Source of the DNA: JACKBC01 sp041391125
GTDB taxonomy: Bacteria > Chloroflexota > Anaerolineae > Caldilineales > Caldilineaceae
Reading direction: 5' to 3'
Assembly: GCA_041391125.1 (NCBI GenBank)
Contig: JAWKON010000022.1
Coordinates: 50,960 to 114,959 of the forward strand
Length of the DNA: 64,000 nucleotides
Positions 15,844 to 23,489 of this stretch are shown one piece after another. The translations under genes were made by a program, and so were the position numbers. The notes under the pieces were generated by a model, which saw nothing but the letters and a program-made list of their open reading frames with translations, did no database searches and was not told the DNA's origin. The stretch's first letter is position 1. The number at the start of each line of letters is the position of its first letter.

Positions 15844-16638
15844 ATGCGTTATAATCGAGTCCTCGTCAAGCTGAGCGGCGCCGCAATGGCAGGTGATAGA
15901 GAATGCGGATTTGATCCCGATTCGTTAAATCATATTGCAGATGAAGTTTTGCGTCTTCATAATAACAATGTTGAAGTAGCTATTGTGGTGGGTGGCGGTA
16001 ATATTTTCCGTGGAGAGTTAGGAGAGAAATGGGGCATTGAGCGGGCCGAAGCCGACAACATCGGCATGATCGCCACCGTGGCCAATAGCCTCATGTTGCG
16101 CGGCGTGCTGACCGCCAAAAGTAACGTAGACGTGCGGGCCATGACGGCCATTCCAATTCAAACGGTGGCCGAACCCTTTATCCGGCTGCGCGCCGTCCGC
16201 CACCTTGAGCTGGGCCGCATGATTATCCTGGCCGCCGGCACCGGCAACCCCTATGTGACCACCGATTATCCGGCTGTGCAGCGTGCGCTGGAGCTGCGCG
16301 CCGACGCCATTCTGGCCGCCAAAAATGGCGTCGATGGCATCTACACCGGCGATCCCCGCCGCAACCCCGATGCACGGCGCTATCGAAATGTGGAATACAA
16401 CAGCGTAATTCGCCGCAACCTGCGCGCGTTGGATCAATCCGCCGTGCTGCTGGCCCGCGATCACGAACTGCCGATTCACGTCTTCAATTTTGATGAACCC
16501 GGCCTCATGTATCGGATTTGTGATGGCGAAGATGTGGGGACGCTGATCAGCTCAGCCCCAGATGAGCTGGTGGAAGCTGACCTGCTTGAAACGGAGATGG
16601 AACGGCACACCATGCCCATGGCCGTGCCCGCCGACTGA
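15844..16638 (+). CDS. pyrH: Uridylate kinase (UMP kinase)
   Basis: Amino acid kinase family enzyme phosphorylating UMP to UDP. It begins RYNRVLVKLSGAAMAG and has VVGGGNIFRGE, DNIGMIATVANSLML, GTGNPYVTTDYPAVQRALEL, ILAAKNGVDGIYTGDPR and PIHVFNFDEPGLMYRICDGEDVGTLI. KLSGAAMAG replaces the common KLSGEAL, so the usual Glu is Ala here. The 264-residue length includes about 20 extra C-terminal residues. AAGGAG lies upstream of the ATG. Confidence 0.93.
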   Translation: MRYNRVLVKLSGAAMAGDRECGFDPDSLNHIADEVLRLHNNNVEVAIVVGGGNIFRGELGEKWGIERAEADNIGMIATVANSLMLRGVLTAKSNVDVRAMTAIPIQTVAEPFIRLRAVRHLELGRMIILAAGTGNPYVTTDYPAVQRALELRADAILAAKNGVDGIYTGDPRRNPDARRYRNVEYNSVIRRNLRALDQSAVLLARDHELPIHVFNFDEPGLMYRICDGEDVGTLISSAPDELVEADLLETEMERHTMPMAVPAD

Positions 16639-16673
16639 AAATCGTAGGACAAGTTTTCAACTTGTCTCATTGC

Positions 16674-16740
16674 TCCACGAAGGAACGCAAAGGGGCGCGA
16701 AGCTGATACTTTCTTCGCGCCCCTTCGTGTCCTTCGTGGA
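16674..16740. repeat. CACGAAGG-type hairpin after pyrH
   Basis: Left arm 16674-16702 (TCCACGAAGGAACGC...) and right arm 16713-16740 (...GTGTCCTTCGTGGA) pair over most of 28 bases. A small GACAAGTT/AACTTGTC palindrome precedes it at 16647-16665. It lies between convergent pyrH and the dehydratase gene, so it could act as a two-way terminator. Confidence 0.75.
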
Positions 16741-16758
16741 TATTTTTTATCTCACCCT

Positions 16759-17913
16759 CTAAAACCAACTCGTCCCCGGATACTGGTATTGGCGCCCCAC
16801 CTCTTCATCCAGCTCCACCCCAATGCCGGGGCGGTCGCTCAGATGGATGTAGCCCTCTTTGATAATATCCTCTTTTTCCTGAATAATGGTGCTCCAATAG
16901 TCGCGGTGCAGCCAGTGGAATTCCAGCACCATAAAGTTGGGTACGGCCGCGCAAACGTGGGCAGAGGCCAGCGTGCCAATGGGTGATGAGACATTGTGCG
17001 GCGCAAAGGCGATGTAATAAAGCTCGGCCATCTGCGCCTGCCGCCGCCCGTGTGAAAGTCCGCCACACTTGGGCAAATCGGGCATAATGACGCTGACCGC
17101 CTGTTGCTCAATAAGCTCCTGAAAGCCGTGGGCCAGATAGAGATTTTCGCCGGCGCAAATGGGCGTGGACGTGGCCTGCTTGACCTCGCGCATGGCCTTT
17201 ACATTTTCAGCCGGCACCGGCTCCTCCAGCCACATGAGATGATACGGCTCTAGGTCGCGGGCCAGCCGGATGGCCGATGACACGTCCAGCCGCGTATGCA
17301 CATCGGCGGCCACGGCCACGTCGCGCCCGGCCGCGCTGGTCACCATGTCGATGAGCTGCACCATGCGCTCGTGCTCCCATTGGAAAGCGGTCTGATTAAA
17401 GCGGTCTTTGGAGAAACCTTCCATCTCGGTGCCGTGATGGCCATAGGCATGAATGTCCACATCAATTTTGAGCGCCGTAAAGCCCCGCTCCAACACGTGG
17501 TCCACCACCTGCTGGATCTGGTCAAAATTCATGCCCGGCTCGACCTGGCAGTCGGCATACATGCGAATCTTGTCGCGAAACTTGCCGCCCATTAGCTCAT
17601 AAACCGGCACGTTGAGCGCCTTGCCCTTCAAATCCCACAGCGCGATCTCAATGCCGGTCAGTGCGGTGACCAGCGCGCCGCCGATGCCTCCATCAAAAAC
17701 GTGACCGCGGCGCATCTCTTCAAAAATGGCATCAATGGCAAACGGGTCGCGACCGATCAGCTTTTCTTCCAAATATTGAATAATTGCAATGGCCTGCTTG
17801 CCGCCATGTACGCATTCGCCGATGCCGGTGACGCCGGCATCGGTGGTGACTTTGACCCAGAGGTGCATCCCGTGGCCACGCGTGGCCGCGGTTTTTACAG
17901 ATGTAATTTTCAT
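16759..17913 (-). CDS. Enolase-superfamily (mandelate racemase-like) sugar-acid dehydratase
   Basis: Mandelate racemase/muconate lactonizing enzyme-like protein of 384 residues, probably an acid-sugar dehydratase. A capping domain (residues 1-115) precedes the barrel. Candidate catalytic and metal residues are K149 (ALKID), D204 (AADVH), E230 (WLEEP), E256 (CAGEN) and H306 (APHN). The barrel ends with a conserved GIGVELDEE near the C-terminus. It is the downstream partner of a second such enzyme (18762-19880), with a toxin-antitoxin pair between. The exact substrate cannot be read from sequence. Confidence 0.85.
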   Translation of the reverse strand: MKITSVKTAATRGHGMHLWVKVTTDAGVTGIGECVHGGKQAIAIIQYLEEKLIGRDPFAIDAIFEEMRRGHVFDGGIGGALVTALTGIEIALWDLKGKALNVPVYELMGGKFRDKIRMYADCQVEPGMNFDQIQQVVDHVLERGFTALKIDVDIHAYGHHGTEMEGFSKDRFNQTAFQWEHERMVQLIDMVTSAAGRDVAVAADVHTRLDVSSAIRLARDLEPYHLMWLEEPVPAENVKAMREVKQATSTPICAGENLYLAHGFQELIEQQAVSVIMPDLPKCGGLSHGRRQAQMAELYYIAFAPHNVSSPIGTLASAHVCAAVPNFMVLEFHWLHRDYWSTIIQEKEDIIKEGYIHLSDRPGIGVELDEEVGRQYQYPGTSWF

Positions 17914-17974
17914 GAGCGTTTCTTTCTATTATGGAGAAGGAGAATATGTGATTTTATGAGAATCGAGCTATCTG

Positions 17975-18394
17975 CTATCCGATCATAGCTAAAAGCTCGT
18001 CAATCGTCGTGAGGGTAATGCCATTTTCATTCAATAAGCGCTCTACAGGGGCCGTGCGCAAATCTTCATCGGTGGTTGCTAGATAATCCGCCCGGCCAAA
18101 GACCGCAGTTGCAATTACCTTGTCATCATCTGGATCGCGACATACTGGGGCAATTTGCGGTAAAATTACCAATTCCATTTCTTGAGAAAGCTGTGTCAAA
18201 AACAGCCGCCGCAGTTCGGGATAGATCAGTTTTGCAATTTTGGGATATTCTAGCGTAAGTTCATATTCTTCTAAAAGGTGCTCTGAGCAAACCACTTTAA
18301 AACGCTGAGCTTGCCACGCCATAATAAACGTGGCAAGCTCAGGCGGCCGCATCAACGCACGTAGAAATTGATTTGTATCCAGCACAATGCGCAT
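17975..18394 (-). CDS. PIN domain ribonuclease toxin
   Basis: PIN-domain protein of 139 residues resembling COG1569-type toxins. Acidic active-site positions are visible: D6 in MRIVLDTNQFLRAL, an acidic residue in SEHLLEEYELTL, and the CRDPDDDKVIATAV and YLATTDEDL segments. Its ATG follows the antitoxin stop directly (stop 18395-18397, start 18394), which indicates co-translation. It probably cleaves RNA when freed from the antitoxin. It separates two related sugar-acid dehydratase genes. Confidence 0.85.
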   Translation of the reverse strand: MRIVLDTNQFLRALMRPPELATFIMAWQAQRFKVVCSEHLLEEYELTLEYPKIAKLIYPELRRLFLTQLSQEMELVILPQIAPVCRDPDDDKVIATAVFGRADYLATTDEDLRTAPVERLLNENGITLTTIDELLAMIG

Positions 18395-18664
18395 CTATCT
18401 CGCCTTTGCTGATTGACGAGCTTCATCAATGAGTTGGTTCAAATCCTGGTCGGAAATATCTGGCGCCATAAAGTTACTATTGATGGCATTTCGAATAGCA
18501 TTCATCACCTGTTGAAAACGAGCCGCGCGCATGACATTCTCATCATTGTCACTTTCGGTAGGCAGCAATATGACGGCTACCTTCGCACCAATTGGGATGC
18601 TATTGGGCAACACAATGGTACGATTAGCTTCGACCGTTGAGAAAAATGCAGAAGTAGTTGTCAT
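18395..18664 (-). CDS. Antitoxin partner of the PIN toxin (AbrB-like N-terminus)
   Basis: An 89-residue protein immediately upstream of the PIN gene. Its N-terminal half (VEANRTIVLPNSIPIGAKVAVILLP) has the strand pattern of swapped-hairpin AbrB/SpoVT-type DNA-binding antitoxins. The C-terminal half is helical and acidic-to-basic (DISDQDLNQLIDEARQSAKAR), suitable for toxin binding. A GGGGAG lies upstream of the ATG. Such antitoxins usually repress their own promoter. Family is inferred from pattern and position. Confidence 0.7.
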   Translation of the reverse strand: MTTTSAFFSTVEANRTIVLPNSIPIGAKVAVILLPTESDNDENVMRAARFQQVMNAIRNAINSNFMAPDISDQDLNQLIDEARQSAKAR

Positions 18665-18761
18665 GAGAATTAATCTCCCCCCATTTGCATATGAAATGGG
18701 TAAATGTATTCAGGCGTTTACGCACAGCTTCATTATATCATAAGCCAACGGCTGTCCCTGC

Positions 18762-19880
18762 CTACCAATCAATGGCTGCCCCATCATCGGGATGGAAGCT
18801 CTGCGGGTTGCGCCAGTCGTGGCCAATCTTGTCCGCCATCAATTCTTCGTCCAGCTCGATGCCCAGCCCCGGCTTGGTAGGCAAATCGACGTGGCCATCT
18901 TTGACCACAAAAGGCTCTTTGAGATAGCCTTCCCCCAGGCTCACCTGCTCCTGCGCCAGGAAATTGGGAATGGAGGCATCGACGTGCAGACCGGCGGCCA
19001 GCGAAATCGGCCCCAGCGGACAGTGCGGCGCCACCACCGCATAGTACGCCTCGGCCATACCGGCAATCAGCCGCGCTTCGAAGATGCCGCCGGCGTGGGA
19101 AATGTCCGGCTGCAATATGGAGGCGGCGCGCTTTTCCAGCAGCTCGCGGAAGCCCCATTTGGTGAAAATGCGCTCACCCGTGGCAATGGGAATGTGCGTC
19201 TTGCGCGCCAGATCGGCCATCACGTCTACGTTTTGGCACTGCACCGGCTCCTCAATAAAGAGCGGCTGATAGGGCTCCAGCGCCTTGATCAGCAGCCCGG
19301 CCGTCTGCGGGCTGACCGCGCCATGAAAGTCGATGGCAATGTCGATCTCTTTGCCTACAGCGTCGCGCAGGGCGGCGAAACCCTCCACCACCTCTTCTAC
19401 AAAGGCCTGCGTCTCTACCACGCGCGCCGGGCGCGGTCCGCGTGGGCCGGTTTTGAGCGCCGTAAAGCCTGGGCTACGCTCTCTTTGGCGCTGGCTACGC
19501 TCTTCCACCGTGCTGCCGCGGATATGGCCATAGACGCGAATGCGGTCGCGCAGCGGGCCGCCCAGCAGCTTATAGACCGGCACACCCAACGCCTTGCCCG
19601 CCAAGTCCCACAGCGCTTGGTCAATGCCGGAGATAGCGCTGGTGAGCACCGGGCCACCGCGATAAAAAGCGTGCTTATACATGGCCTGCCAGTGATGCAC
19701 CACCCGCGTCGGGTCCTGACCCACCAGGTAGGATTCCAGTTCGGCCACGGCCTGCGCCACGGTCAGCGCACGGCCTTCCACAATGGGCTCGCCCAATCCT
19801 ACCAACCCTTCATCGGTGTGGATTTTCAAGAAGAGCCAGCGCGGTCTGACCAGAAATGTTTCGAGTTTGGTAATTTTCAA
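18762..19880 (-). CDS. dgoD: D-galactonate dehydratase-like enolase-superfamily enzyme
   Basis: Dehydrates D-galactonate (or a close aldonate) to the 2-keto-3-deoxy acid. The 372-residue product has ligands D184 and H186 (AIDFHGAVSP), E210 (FIEEPV), E236 (ATGER) and H286 (APHCPLGP), the same spacing as E. coli DgoD (D183, H185, E209, E235, H285). The start is a TTG at 19880 (LKITKLETFLV) with GGAGG 8 bases upstream. The longer frame from 19919 runs into a hairpin repeat. A short repetitive stretch (EERSQRQRERSPG) near residue 130 is unusual for the family. Confidence 0.85.
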   Translation of the reverse strand: MKITKLETFLVRPRWLFLKIHTDEGLVGLGEPIVEGRALTVAQAVAELESYLVGQDPTRVVHHWQAMYKHAFYRGGPVLTSAISGIDQALWDLAGKALGVPVYKLLGGPLRDRIRVYGHIRGSTVEERSQRQRERSPGFTALKTGPRGPRPARVVETQAFVEEVVEGFAALRDAVGKEIDIAIDFHGAVSPQTAGLLIKALEPYQPLFIEEPVQCQNVDVMADLARKTHIPIATGERIFTKWGFRELLEKRAASILQPDISHAGGIFEARLIAGMAEAYYAVVAPHCPLGPISLAAGLHVDASIPNFLAQEQVSLGEGYLKEPFVVKDGHVDLPTKPGLGIELDEELMADKIGHDWRNPQSFHPDDGAAIDW

Positions 19881-19903
19881 TTTGGTTTCCTCCGATTTTT
19901 TGG

Positions 19904-19987
19904 GATCAACAGATTGCACAGATTTTAAAGATTAATATATTGGGGGAGACAGATCAAAATCTTCCAAATCTGCGTAATCTGTTGATC
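19904..19987. repeat. GATCAACAGATT-family hairpin between two minus-strand genes
   Basis: The left arm starts GATCAACAGATTGCACAG at 19904 and the right arm AAATCTGCGTAATCTGTTGATC ends at 19987, with a divergent interior of about 40 bases. It lies between the Ldh_2-type dehydrogenase stop and the dgoD start. Confidence 0.8.
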
Positions 19988-19999
19988 GTTTTTAAAATC

Positions 20000-21049
20000 T
20001 TACTTGATCCCATCCGGCAGCGGCAGATCGAAGCGGGCGGCGGCATCGCGCAGCTTTTGAACCGTGCCGGGCGGCAGGGGGATGCCATTTTGGCTGCGCT
20101 CGGCTAATGTGTTGAATTCGGGTTCGCCGGGCATAAGGATAGCGTCAAAGCCGGCGGCGCGCGGCAGCGCTTTGAGCGCTTCGATCTGGGCGTCCATTTG
20201 GCTTTTGAATTCAGATAGGTCAGTGAAAAAAGAGATGTCGATGGCGGCCACCACGCTATTTTGGTTATGCCCTTTGCCTTCTCCTTGCAATGCGGGAACC
20301 AGCAGCGGATTGTTGGCCATCAGGCTAGTCAAACATTGGAACATGAGCGCCAGCCCGGAGCCTTTGGGACCACCCGCCGGCAGCAGAATCTGCGCCAGAT
20401 TGGCGTCGGTGGTCGGGTTGCCGGCGGCGTCTAGCGCCCAGCCTTCGCCGAGGGGAACGCCTTTGTCGCTGGCCAGCGTCAGTTTGCCGCCGGCCGCCAC
20501 GCTGGTCGCCATGTCCAGCACCAGCGGCGGATATTTTTGGGCGGGGGCGGCAATGGCAATGGGGCTGTTGTGGACGCCAGCGGCTTTGGCCCCAAAGGGC
20601 GCCATGTTGGGCGGGCTGCACACAATGGCCAGGCCCATCATGCCCGCTTCCGCCGCCATCAGGCTGTAATAGCCCATGGCGCCCTGGTGGGTCACGTTGC
20701 GGATGAGCGCCCAGCCAATGCCCACCGCGCGCGCCTTCTCGATGGCTTGGCGCATGGCGCGCACCGTCACTACCGGGCCAAAGGCGCGGTCGGCATCCAA
20801 ATAGAGGACCGCTGGCGTCTCTTTGAGCGTTTGAATATTGGGGTTGGGATTCATTTGGCCATTGGCCATCATCTCCAAATACCACGGGATGCGCAGCACG
20901 CCGTGCGAATCCACCCCGCGTAGATTGGCCCACACCAGCACATCGGCCTCAACCGCGGCATCGGCGGGCGGCAATCCGGCGCGGGTAAAGACTTGAGCGG
21001 TGAATTCCTGCAAGGGGGCGGCGTGTACGCGGGTGTCTGCGGAAGTCAT
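20000..21049 (-). CDS. Ldh_2 family (malate/L-lactate type) NAD(P)-dependent oxidoreductase
   Basis: 349-residue member of the malate/L-lactate dehydrogenase superfamily that also includes ureidoglycolate and diketogulonate reductases. Typical segments are the N-terminal LRGVDSHGVLRIPWYLEMM, the catalytic-histidine region NVTHQGAMGYYSLMAAEAGMMG, NSPIAIAAPA and GGPKGSGLALMF. It is upstream of dgoD on the same strand and may oxidise or reduce a sugar-acid intermediate. The substrate within the superfamily is not decidable here. Confidence 0.87.
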   Translation of the reverse strand: MTSADTRVHAAPLQEFTAQVFTRAGLPPADAAVEADVLVWANLRGVDSHGVLRIPWYLEMMANGQMNPNPNIQTLKETPAVLYLDADRAFGPVVTVRAMRQAIEKARAVGIGWALIRNVTHQGAMGYYSLMAAEAGMMGLAIVCSPPNMAPFGAKAAGVHNSPIAIAAPAQKYPPLVLDMATSVAAGGKLTLASDKGVPLGEGWALDAAGNPTTDANLAQILLPAGGPKGSGLALMFQCLTSLMANNPLLVPALQGEGKGHNQNSVVAAIDISFFTDLSEFKSQMDAQIEALKALPRAAGFDAILMPGEPEFNTLAERSQNGIPLPPGTVQKLRDAAARFDLPLPDGIK

Positions 21050-21127
21050 GGGGCGTCTCCTAGTGAACTCGTTTTCTGGCGCAGATTATGGCACAATGGG
21101 GGTTCGGTAAATGACGGAAGCGGCCAT

Positions 21128-21197
21128 TCGTAGGTCACTCTTGCAGAGTGACAAGTTCCGTCACCGAAGCATGTCACTCTGCAAGAGTGACCTACGA
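21128..21197. repeat. Perfect 26-bp inverted repeat in a divergent promoter region
   Basis: Arms 21128-21153 and 21172-21197 are exact reverse complements (TCGTAGGTCACTCTTGCAGA...) with an 18-base spacer. They lie between the divergently transcribed dehydrogenase and NeuD-like genes. Internally the arm contains the words GGTCACTCT and AGAGTGAC, so it also folds on itself. Confidence 0.9.
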
Positions 21198-21235
21198 TTT
21201 TTGAACCGCATTCGGAGCAAGTATCCCAAAGGAGC

Positions 21236-21896
21236 ATGATGAAACCGCTGGTCATTTTTGGGGCGGGCGTTGGCGCCAAGCTGGCCCACTATTATTTTAC
21301 GCGCGATACGGCGCGGCAGGTGGCGGCGTTTACGGTGGACCGCCCCTTTTGGCGCGAGACCTCTTTTCAAGGGCTGCCCGTTATTCCGGCAGATGCATTG
21401 CGCAACTTATCCACCGCGCAATACGACCTCTTTGTCGCGCTCAGCTACGCCAAAATGAACCGCATTCGCGCCGAACGCTACTATGAAGTCAAAGAGATGG
21501 GCTATCAATTGGTGAGCTACGTCAGCTCCCACTGCACCTTTTTGGCCGATGCCCCGGTGGGCGATAACTGCTTTATTTTTAGAAGACAATACCATCCAGC
21601 CCTTTGTGACCATTGGCAACAACGTAACCCTCTGGAGCGGCAACCACATTGGCCACGACGCCGTGATCGAGGATCACTGCTACATCACTTCGCACGTGGT
21701 GATTGCCGGTCATGTACATGTGGGGGCGTACAGCTTTTTGGGCGTCAATTCGACGATTCGCAACGATGTACGGATTGGCCGCCACACGCTGGTGGGCATG
21801 GGCGCCGCCATCACCAAAGATACCGAAGAGGGGAGCGTCTATCTGGCGCCCAGGGCGGTCAAAGCGCGCGTGACCAGCGATAAAATCGAATTGTGA
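21236..21896 (+). pseudogene. NeuD-like sugar O-acetyltransferase, one frameshift
   Basis: Sialic-acid O-acetyltransferase NeuD family: an N-terminal Rossmann-like nucleotide/sugar domain (KPLVIFGAGVGAKLAHYYF, DLFVALSYAKMNRIRAERY) followed by a left-handed beta-helix of hexapeptide repeats (NTIQPFVTIGNNVTLWSG, HIGHDAVIEDHCYITSHVVI, GVNSTIRNDVRIGRHTLVG). The first frame reaches GDNCFIF. The continuation LEDNTIQPF needs one T fewer in the T5 run near 21577, so a homopolymer indel is the likely cause. AAAGGAG precedes the ATG. Such proteins acetylate surface sugars. Confidence 0.85.
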
Positions 21897-21949
21897 GCGG
21901 GATCTGCAATCCAGTTCAGCGGGGGCTGAGCCTGTCGAAGCCTGCCCCA

Positions 21950-21987
21950 ATAGCAGAACCGGCAACATCCATTGCCGGTTCTGCTAT
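21950..21987. terminator. Two-way terminator-like hairpin
   Basis: Perfect 16-bp arms 21950-21965 and 21972-21987 (ATAGCAGAACCGGCAA) with a 6-base loop lie between the convergent NeuD-like and aldo-keto reductase genes. There is no strong T tract. Confidence 0.6.
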
Positions 21988-21997
21988 TGCGTCACTA

Positions 21998-22855
21998 TTA
22001 GGCAAAGAGCGAGGTCATCTGCTCTTCTTTCAAAAGGGTCTGCATTTGGGCGTCGCTGGGACGTGCGCCCAGACGGCTGGCCGCGTTGAACACTTTGGGC
22101 AGCAGGTGAATATCGCCCACGGTGTTCAGGAAAATGCCGGGGCGCCCCAACACCCAATGCACGGCCAGATCAATATCATCCTGATCGACTAGCGGCTGAT
22201 ACCAGGTAGAATGGGTGCGCTCGGTGGTGGCCCAGGGGCCGCGCGTAATCGACTTGATGGTCTGCACGGCCACGTTGCGCTCTTCACACATTTTGACCAG
22301 TGATTCAACGTCATCCATGTAGCGCTGATTTTGCTGCAACACATAGTTGTAAGGAAAGAGTACCGAGTCAAAATCGAAGCGGGCCAGGCTGCGCTTGTGC
22401 ATAGCCGCAATGTGCAGCCCATGCCCCGTGACGCCAATAAAGCGCACCAGCCCCTGGCTGCGGGCGTCGATGGCGGCTTCCAGCGCGCCGCCCGGCCCCA
22501 TGGCCACGTCCCACTCTTCGGGGTGGCCCAGGTTGTGCAGCTGAATCAGATCGATCTGGTCAACCTGCATACGTTCCAGCGAGCGCTGAATCTCTTCTTC
22601 CGCCGCTTCGTAGGTGCGCTGCCCCGTTTTGGTGGCCAGGAAAAAGTCCTTGCGATGCTCCTTCATCCACGGCCCGATGCGCAACTCAGCATCACCATAA
22701 CTGGCCGCGGTGTCGATGTGATTAATGCCATATTCCAGCAGCGTTTCCAGCGTTTTATCGGCCTCGGCCTGGGTAACGCGCCCCAAGGCGGCGGCGCCAA
22801 ACAAGGTGGCCGTGCTCATATGGCCCGTGCGGCCAAACATGCGTTTTTCAATCAT
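21998..22855 (-). CDS. Aldo/keto reductase
   Basis: NAD(P)H-dependent (alpha/beta)8-barrel reductase of 285 residues. Catalytic tetrad regions are visible: D and Y in GINHIDTAASYGDAE, K in FLATKTGQRTYE, and H in IDLIQLHNLGHPEEWD. The start MIEKRMFGRTGHMSTATLFG is typical for this subgroup. Substrate unknown; its location beside sugar-acid genes suggests carbohydrate metabolism. Confidence 0.88.
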   Translation of the reverse strand: MIEKRMFGRTGHMSTATLFGAAALGRVTQAEADKTLETLLEYGINHIDTAASYGDAELRIGPWMKEHRKDFFLATKTGQRTYEAAEEEIQRSLERMQVDQIDLIQLHNLGHPEEWDVAMGPGGALEAAIDARSQGLVRFIGVTGHGLHIAAMHKRSLARFDFDSVLFPYNYVLQQNQRYMDDVESLVKMCEERNVAVQTIKSITRGPWATTERTHSTWYQPLVDQDDIDLAVHWVLGRPGIFLNTVGDIHLLPKVFNAASRLGARPSDAQMQTLLKEEQMTSLFA

Positions 22856-22869
22856 GGGGTTCTCCTTGG

Positions 22870-23208
22870 TTACGAATGTGTATTGGAACTGTTCGCGAAA
22901 CGAATCAATTCGCGCACCAAATCGTCGATTTGCCGCTTATAGCGCAGAAGCTCGCGGCGACACTCAACCTCTTCGGGCGTTTCTATTTTGAAGGCGCGCA
23001 AACTCTCTTCCAGTTCTTTGTCGATGGCTATCATTCTGGGGTTTACATTGCCCCCGCTCATAAACTCCGCAACTTGTCCTGAGATGATCGTGTCATAATG
23101 CGTAACATCATTGTGCAGATCCACCAGGCGATCAGAAGCGATTGCCGGCATAGGCATAGACCGCAATGTCTCCCACGCCTGGTTCAACTTTTGTCGGTTT
23201 GCAGCCAT
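22870..23208 (-). CDS. Hypothetical protein, helical, 112 residues
   Basis: Not recognised. The sequence is hydrophilic and probably all-helical, with no signal peptide or membrane span. Its C-terminal half has heptad-like charged patterns (ELEESLRAFKIETPEEVECR, RELLRYKRQIDDLVRELIRF) consistent with a short coiled coil. It lies 14 bases upstream of the aldo-keto reductase on the same strand and may share its transcript. Composition matches neighbouring genes. Confidence 0.55.
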   Translation of the reverse strand: MAANRQKLNQAWETLRSMPMPAIASDRLVDLHNDVTHYDTIISGQVAEFMSGGNVNPRMIAIDKELEESLRAFKIETPEEVECRRELLRYKRQIDDLVRELIRFANSSNTHS

Positions 23209-23369
23209 TTGGTTTTGAACAATACCTTCTTGTGACGGTTTGGGGTGTTTACATATACTCCATTTGACAATATGTGGACCTAGTCCAAGTCAATTATATC
23301 AGGTGACTTATGCATTCGGAAACAGCAGCACCAAACAAATGTGTGAACGCAATTCAGCCACATTGGCGC

Positions 23370-23398
23370 TTGACGGATAGACAAGAAGCGGGTATAAT
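23370..23398 (+). promoter_or_regulatory. recA promoter
   Basis: TTGACG at 23370-23375 and TATAAT at 23393-23398 with exactly 17 bases between them, a near-consensus housekeeping sigma factor promoter. The predicted start of transcription is near 23405, giving a leader of roughly 85 bases before the recA GTG. Confidence 0.75.
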
Positions 23399-23402
23399 TT
23401 TA

Positions 23403-23414
23403 GAACATATGTTT
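23403..23414. promoter_or_regulatory. SOS-like LexA box at recA
   Basis: GAACATATGTTT directly downstream of the -10 hexamer matches the Gram-positive type SOS box (GAAC-N4-GTTC) with one mismatch. It covers the predicted transcription start, where bound LexA would block initiation. Confidence 0.6.
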
Positions 23415-23489
23415 TTTGTTTGATTACATAGTAAAAATTGCACGTAACTACGCAGCCGCAGCATTTTTATATGACCAATGGAGGCACAA

